DNA of 64,000 bases. Source: Blasia pusilla (lineage: Eukaryota > Marchantiophyta > Marchantiopsida > Blasiales). The stretch spans positions 37,820,001-37,884,000 of the forward strand of contig CM114272.1 in assembly GCA_050084515.1 (NCBI GenBank), read 5' to 3'. How positions within the stretch are numbered: the stretch's first letter is position 1; each line of letters opens with the position of its first letter. Positions 58,305-64,000 of this stretch are shown piece after piece. The notes beneath the pieces were generated by a model. The model ran no database searches, was not told the origin of the DNA, and worked only from the letters and a program-made list of their open reading frames with translations. The position numbers and the translations under genes are program-made.

Positions 58305-61300
58305 CTAACCAAAAGATTTGATTGGAAGCTTCTGATCCCTCCATTTCATGATCTCAAGAGGGTCCAAAGGAAACTGCTTACATATTTCTCCCACCGTCGC
58401 ATCAGTGATTGCTTCTTTTGGAACATTCGCAGGAATAAGTAGAGCATCCAACAATTCTGACGGTGACAATATCTGCAGTTGAAGATTAAGTTTTTTCAGA
58501 CAATGATCATGCACAAAGGGATCACTATGGGCTGCTAACAACTTACCATGTTCTTGGTACTAAAGATCATTTAAAAATATCACAGGTCTGTCATCTTTAC
58601 TCTTTACTAGCTACAAGTAGCTTCAACTCCAACTGGAACCAAAAAAAGGATTCTACACTTAAAAGCATGTGACGAGTGATGTGAGGACCAGCTAACGATA
58701 ACAGGTGAGTACAAAGAGTTAGACAGAGCACCCAATGATTGGAACCATCAGCTTCCGTTTTTTGGTTGAATCCTCTGGTGGCTGCACTCAAGACTGTGCT
58801 CCTGTCACCTACCTCTCCTCTGGTAGTAGGAAATGCATTTGAGACAAGACCAGAAGAATCGCTCACAAGAAAGTTTAGTCGTCTGCTGCCCTGTGAAAAA
58901 TGATTCTCACTCAGTGATATATAGACTACTAGAAATCCTCTAGAAAAAACAACAAGACTCTATTATCAGTTTTCATTTCCAGGGGAAAATTTCAGATTCC
59001 TCACTTCAATTGTGGACACACCTGAACAGCCTGCCAATGGGAATAAGCACGAAAGAGATTCCAAGCTAAGACCACATTGGGCAGGGGAAGTACCTGCACC
59101 AACATTCAGAAGTAAACATTTTTGAAAGGGTAGTCAAAAACTCCCAAAAATCAACTGACAGATGAATTATTGCTGTTACCTTTGTGATAATTGCAAAGAA
59201 ATCCTGCAACTCTACATAAACCAACTGAGATCAAGGTCTGCTGATGTTTGGAAGCTGCTCACTCATACAATCACAAGTCTATATACCATAAGTCTATATA
59301 CCATCCTCAATTACTTTCACTCTACTTCCTGCATCGTATCAGTTCAGTACTCTGCATAGCAAATCCTACCAAGAACCTAAAAATTCAATGAAGGGCCCGA
59401 ATCTCATATGCTACAGTGGGTGGACTATAAGGTACAGCAAAGAGCAACAGTAGCGTTTCACAGTCTGAGGCTTACCCCAAAAAGTACGGAAAAGGGAAGC
59501 AGCGCCATAGATCCATACATGTATCTCCGATGAACAACTTCTCCACTACAAATTGATACCAAAGTAACACATCAACAAATAAATCGTCTTATGAGATATC
59601 TCAAACTTGAGTCTTACGAAGGACTCATCAATCAAATTCTTTACCATGCTTTTCATTCAGAGCCCGTTCCTTGAAGCCACAACCTTGAGCTCACAACAAG
59701 ATAACTGACAATTAAAACCTCTGCATAAGTCCCTAGCTCTTGTTCTACTGCTAGCCACACGGAATTACCTCCTGTGCATAACTGCAGCATAAAATGGGCG
59801 AAGTGGCAAGTGATCAAAAGGACAACATAACCTGACACACTGTCCTCTAGTCAACCATATCTTAGAAGCTACTGGGAGAAGATGGAATATGAACAACACA
59901 CATAAATACCTCATGGCAAGGTGTCTCACTCTTCGTCGCACCAGTCTTGGATTCACACTACTACAAGAAAGATTCAAAATCAGCCCGAGATTAAATTCAT
60001 CCCTACCTGAAAGTTCGAAGCAAAACAAGTTTACTTACACAAAAACCACAAAGCAGATTTATGACCTTGAATTGAGCCAACTCCAGTGAAACTATTGCAA
60101 GCTTTCACTGTGATGTGATGTCTACTTGTAGTCGCAAAGAGATGTATGATTTTTCGTGTCTTACCAAGTCCAAAGACTTGATTTGAAGACCATACTCAAG
60201 ACCATCATCTCATGCACATACTCTGTCGAGTATTAATGCTTGAACCGCATGAAATGGTGCTCAAAACACAAATTATCACCAAGAAGATTGGCGTTGGCCA
60301 AAAGAAAGCAAGTCACTTGGAATCAGAATCCTGCTGATTCTCAGAAACTGTCAGGTGCGAGCCACGAGTCCAAAGAAATAGATTATTGGAGATCCAACTG
60401 TATGTCAACTCACCAATTGGGATGTACAATTTCCAGCAATCCTGCATCCTTTGGAATAGCCTTTAGGAAAGACTCAGTTGGACCCAATCGTGATAGCATT
60501 CTTTGTCCTATACTGCACACACCATGTGATTAGTATCAAGAGACAAGGGTTTAGGATAAACTGAGATAAACCAACTTCCTCATTTCACAAAATTGTAAGA
60601 TGGGAAGTGAGATGAAACACTAAAACAGATGTGTCCAGTTTGAAGGTATACGCCCAAAGAGGTGTAGTCCTCTCAGCTTTGCGTGTGGAGCAGAGTTACA
60701 CATTTCTCACTCCCGAATACGGCTGAAAAACTCGTTGGAGATTGTACATACTTGCAGGTGTTATGGGGTAAATCTTGACCCGACTCCATAGACCTCATCA
60801 ATGATGAGCAGTGTCTGCTTTATACGATAGACTGACAGCTGCTGCTGTCGCATATGAAAAGATCACGGTGACTGAAACAATTAGCACAAGTAAACCTTTA
60901 AGGTAAACTGTGAAGTGATGATTGCAAATATCGAGTGCAAGGGGAGATGCAAAGATCAAAATTGGCATTCGGGCCTGAACTCTCATAGAACAGATCTGAT
61001 ATCTGCTGTGGTGAAATTCTTCTGCATGGTCTCAGACGTGACTTAACATTCCTCTGCTTGAATGTTCGCCATCTCCCGTGGTGACAAAAAGGGATAAATT
61101 TAGAAGGAACGGCAGCATGTGGAGGAAATATCACCTACCTATGCAAGCGGCTCCGAAAGCTGCTCTCTGGTGTGGCCCCCCACGCACTGAATGTCTCATG
61201 CATCTGAAAAACAAAGTGTTGAGATATGACATTATTCACCACTACTTTGACGGCACTCGGTTCAATTCACTGAAGTCCCCTGAGACAGTCAACTAAAGAT

Positions 61301-61808
61301 AAAATAACGCGAGACCGCCCCCGCCTTTGGAGGATCATTAGTGATCTGGTGCTCGATCCTAATTCCAGCGGCGAAGCAACGATTGCGCGACAGAGGGTCT
61401 AATTGGCCAATAAATTAGCTAATAAATAAACGCCGTCAGAATATTGGCTTAGACACCAAAGTATGCCAGAAGCTCATGCAAATCCTAGGTAGACTTGCAT
61501 GAAGTGCACCATTTTTCTGAATCGCAGGAAAGAAATATGACAACCACATCTTCTGCCGCCCTGGATATCGAGATGCATGGAGACCTTCTCCAGGAGATGG
61601 TTCAAGCGAGAATTGCAGTCACCTTGTCGGAAAAGTACTGCGTAACCAGCTCAGCCCGATCACCATTGTGTGCAGAGGTGCGCAGGCTGTTCAACAGATC
61701 CCGCATGCTTCCCACTGGCAAACTCTTCCCATCACCACCCGTAGGAAGAACGCCAGTAAAGGCCCAGCGCCGTCCCATGACCGGGAATACCACAATTCGC
61801 CTTGCCAT
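58305..61808 (-). CDS. Mitochondrial K+/H+ exchange-related (Mit_KHE1) family protein
   Basis: Nine exons on the minus strand: 61808-61623, 61203-61139, 60512-60414, 59960-59910, 59545-59476, 59203-59180, 59093-59022, 58890-58732, 58472-58305. All are flanked by AG/GT and all phases agree, giving 297 residues. The N-terminus MARRIVVFPVMGRRWAF, then MHETFSAWGATPESSF, IGQRMLSRLGPTESFLKAIP, NPRLVRRRVRHLAM, HRRYMYGSMALLPFSVLFG, VLPLPNVVLAWNLFRAYSHW and the C-terminal LSPSELLDAL / ICKQFPLDPLEIMKWRD match my memory of the plant family. Two hydrophobic stretches around the LLPF and LPLPN segments are likely membrane helices. Family members in yeast are linked to mitochondrial potassium/proton exchange; the plant function is not established. 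Exon 6 has only 24 bases. The last two junctions are the least certain. Confidence 0.85.
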
Positions 61809-62727
61809 ACCCCCTCACTTTGCCTTGTCTCCCTCCCTCGTTCCTCTCCAGCCCTCTGCCTCGTACCTGCCGATTCCTCACCGTCCCCTGCTACAACCGC
61901 AGTCCGCCCACGCAGCTTTTCTCCATTTCCATCGAATTCCGATCCCCTTTTGTTCCTGAAAAGTGGATCTTGAATCTTGTCACCGGTGAACGCTTAGATA
62001 GCTGCAGCAGACATGCTTCTCTGTGTGGGTAAATGGTAAGCGCCAATGTTCTTGCTGCCCTCTTCTCATGTGTTTGCGAGAAAGTGCCACGCATCCCATT
62101 TGAGCACTGACATGGTAATAGAAGAGGACGGGGGCGAGGGGAAACCCTAAACTCTCTCTAGTTCAGGGAGTAAACAATTCCGTCGGTTGACGGAAACATG
62201 AACGCAGTCAGCCCCTTTCCCGAGTAGGATCAACTACTGTATGTCGCGACTCGTGAAGTGTACCATTTCCACGACTTCTACTGTATTTTGGACATATTGC
62301 TTCGCGCGAGATCTAGACTGCAACATTCGGAGGCAGAAGTGCTTTATTCTGGGTCATAAAACGACTGCAAGGAAACGCATTCTGATGGCCGCGATGATTC
62401 GTGGAGCAGCCATGGTTCTCTGAGATACCACGTTACTTGTTACCGGCCTGTGTAGTTTTAATGTTGACGGAGTAGTTTTGCTGAACCGACGGTGTAGGAG
62501 AAAACTTGCCTCACGTCGCTCCATCATCGATGATTCTCTGAGGTACAAGGTTGTAAACACGCTAGAAAATAAGTGGAACGAGGGATGAAGTGGGAGACAA
62601 CTTGTCTCCTTTCTCTCGCCATCATGATGCTGTGTGGGTCGTGGAGAGCCGTGTTTCTCAAAGTCACACGCTGCCGAAACTTGTTTATTGAAATCTGTAT
62701 CAGTTCCCTGACAAATCGTGTTCATTC
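61809..62727. promoter_or_regulatory. Upstream region of the Mit_KHE1-type gene
   Basis: No upstream coding exon was recognised. A pyrimidine-rich tract (61800-61940 on the plus strand) lies just upstream of the start codon and would form a purine-rich leader. GGTTCTCTGAGATACCACG and GATTCTCTGAGGTACAAGG near 62412 and 62531 are related phrases, part of a loose repeat that continues rightward. Confidence 0.4.
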
Positions 62728-62990
62728 GTTGGACAGATGGCGAAGAAGTTGACGTAGTAGTAGACTGGAACGCGAGTCGTGGAAACTTGTTTCTGGCATC
62801 AGAAGTCGTTCAATTGTCGGGAATTTTGTGTCCATCTGTTGAAAAGGCTAGAAAGAGGAGAGCGTCGGAGTAGATTGAAGAACAAGCTGTGGAAACATGT
62901 TTCGGGGCAAGCATCTGCACTTATTCAATTGTGGGAGATTTTGTGTTGATCCGTTGGGCAGATAGTCAAGAAAAATATATTATTAAATTG
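62728..62990. repeat. Diverged ~105-115 bp tandem repeats
   Basis: CGTTGGACAGAT..., CTGTTGAAAAGG... and CCGTTGGGCAGAT... start three successive units. Shared parts include GTGGAAAC(T/A)TGTTTC, TTCAATTGT and GGGA(A/G)(A/T)TTTTGTGT. Confidence 0.7.
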
Positions 62991-63764
62991 GCCGCCGAAT
63001 GGGAAGGAGAGGGAAAAAATCCGGTGGTGGGATGAGACAGGAGTACTGACATCCACACATCGAGAGTGGCAGCCTTTCATTCGGAAGCACATGAATCATT
63101 TTGCATATCTCTGTGCAATGCTCATTACCTACGAACAGATGCACCTGGAAGTAACCTCATTCCGGACCTACTTCAGTTGTTTGTAATTATTCCTAGTCAC
63201 TACACCCGCGTCAAAGAGAGACCAATGAATTGTTGAGGACCCTCACACAGCGTCCACGGGTCGGTCCATGCAGCAAACCCACGAACCATTTGCAAATTAG
63301 TAGGTGGATTCTCCTCATGATCAGACCAATTTCCAGCAGTTGATTCACCTGTGTCGCTGCGAAACTATGTCCTTCCTGGCCCATTGAGGCAGATGTGCTT
63401 CTCGAGGACGCTCCGGAACTAATCGCATCCAAGCTCGAGATGGAAACTTTCTTCCGTGGAAAGTGCTCTAGGAAAAGTGAATTTGACTGGCCTGATTCAC
63501 TGTCGTACAGCTAAAAACGGACGATTGTTGCAATTCCACAATAGTTTTTCCTTGACGGATCCGGATCGAACAACGCGCACCGATAGTAACTCACTCTCCA
63601 CTGTAAATTCCTTTTTAAACATCATCCTATTGAACATTTGCACCTGAGCCATCTCCACCCACCATCTTGACCGACTAAACATCTCCACCCGGCCTTAGAA
63701 ACTTTTGTGAACTTCTTGGAGGCTACATACGTACGCTGCAGCTGTTCGCAATCTCAGCCAGGCC
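62991..63764. other. No confident gene; minus-strand Ser-rich frame at 63432-63211
   Basis: The 73-codon frame begins MDAISSGASSRSTSASMGQE and might be part of an exon, but no splice partner or family is visible. Confidence 0.3.
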
Positions 63765-63902
63765 TCACAAAACGGTCCACACGTGACTCCAACGTGATCT
63801 GCGGAATATCACGAGGAAGTGAGCTACTTCGATCACAAAACGGTCCACACGTGACTCCAACGTGATCTGCGGAATATCACGAGGAAGTGAGAGCTACTTC
63901 GA
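63765..63902. repeat. Near-perfect 68/70-bp tandem duplication
   Basis: TCACAAAACGGTCCACACG to GAGCTACTTCGA at 63765-63832 is repeated at 63833-63902 with a single GA insertion (GAGAGCTACTTCGA). It contains two ACGTG-type words per unit. Confidence 0.95.
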
Positions 63903-64000
63903 TCGAAAGCCCTAAACAGCTGCCGAATTGATTGCCAGACCCCGGGCAGGTAATTAAAAAGTAATTTTGCAATTAAATACCAAAGCCCCCTGCATAACAC

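Noticed and set aside
58597-58731. Extension of exon 8 of the Mit_KHE1-type gene into the open frame to 58597
   Set aside because: A donor after NHW at 58732 joins in phase to ILSPSELLDAL at 58472, matching the expected C-terminus; the extension has a stop and no counterpart.
59653-60028. Minus-strand frames reading LCCPFDHLPLRPFYAAVMH and GFKERALNEKH as exons of the Mit_KHE1-type gene
   Set aside because: They look protein-like, but exon 59960-59910 joins directly to 59545-59476 in phase and homologues have no insert there; they lie in the intron.

Overview
This is a nuclear genome segment from a land plant. The evidence is two intron-containing genes of plant type (a FYVE-containing FAB1/PIKfyve phosphoinositide kinase and a Mit_KHE1-family protein), plus plant-style Ty1-copia and Ty3-gypsy retrotransposons, hAT elements and Helitron-like elements. 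The long, gene-poor, transposon-rich left two thirds suggest a large genome. A seed-free plant is plausible, but the sequence alone does not settle the species.

Layout. At 0-1 kb is the 3' part of a minus-strand gene, possibly a TRAPP-complex subunit, running off the left edge. At 1-42 kb is mostly repeats: a complete-looking hAT element with 8-bp target duplication (4514-8518); Helitron-like elements (11959-12131, 14571 onward, 27777-28089); three copies of a ~515-bp TG...CA repeat (2084, 15211, 25880); a nested retrotransposon block (15.77-25.88 kb); a second hAT element (about 31.0 to 35.4 kb); a degenerate unknown gene (38.5-39.7 kb); and a tandem repeat (40.2-40.6 kb) whose relative lies at 1.0-1.3 kb.

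The nested block is the most interesting part. A minus-strand Ty3-gypsy pol relic (integrase, RNase H, reverse transcriptase) carries, upstream of the reverse transcriptase, a cytosine-C5 DNA methyltransferase-like domain. That domain is cut into three pieces by two later insertions: a plus-strand copia element (18998-23790) and a 1738-bp gag-only element (23898-25635) flanked by CTGGT duplications. The gag-only element has a tRNA-type primer site but inverted, hairpin-forming ends.

At 42-64 kb the sequence is gene-bearing. FAB1 (44894-56371, plus, 11 exons, about 2003 aa) and the Mit_KHE1-type gene (61808-58305, minus, 9 exons, 297 aa) are convergent, about 1.9 kb apart. Both open reading frames are continuous across the inferred splice junctions, so both look functional, whereas every transposon reading frame is broken. 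A second novel-looking signal is a compact tRNA-like fold of 53-55 nt, with compensatory stem changes, at the same relative place downstream of the transposase in both hAT elements.
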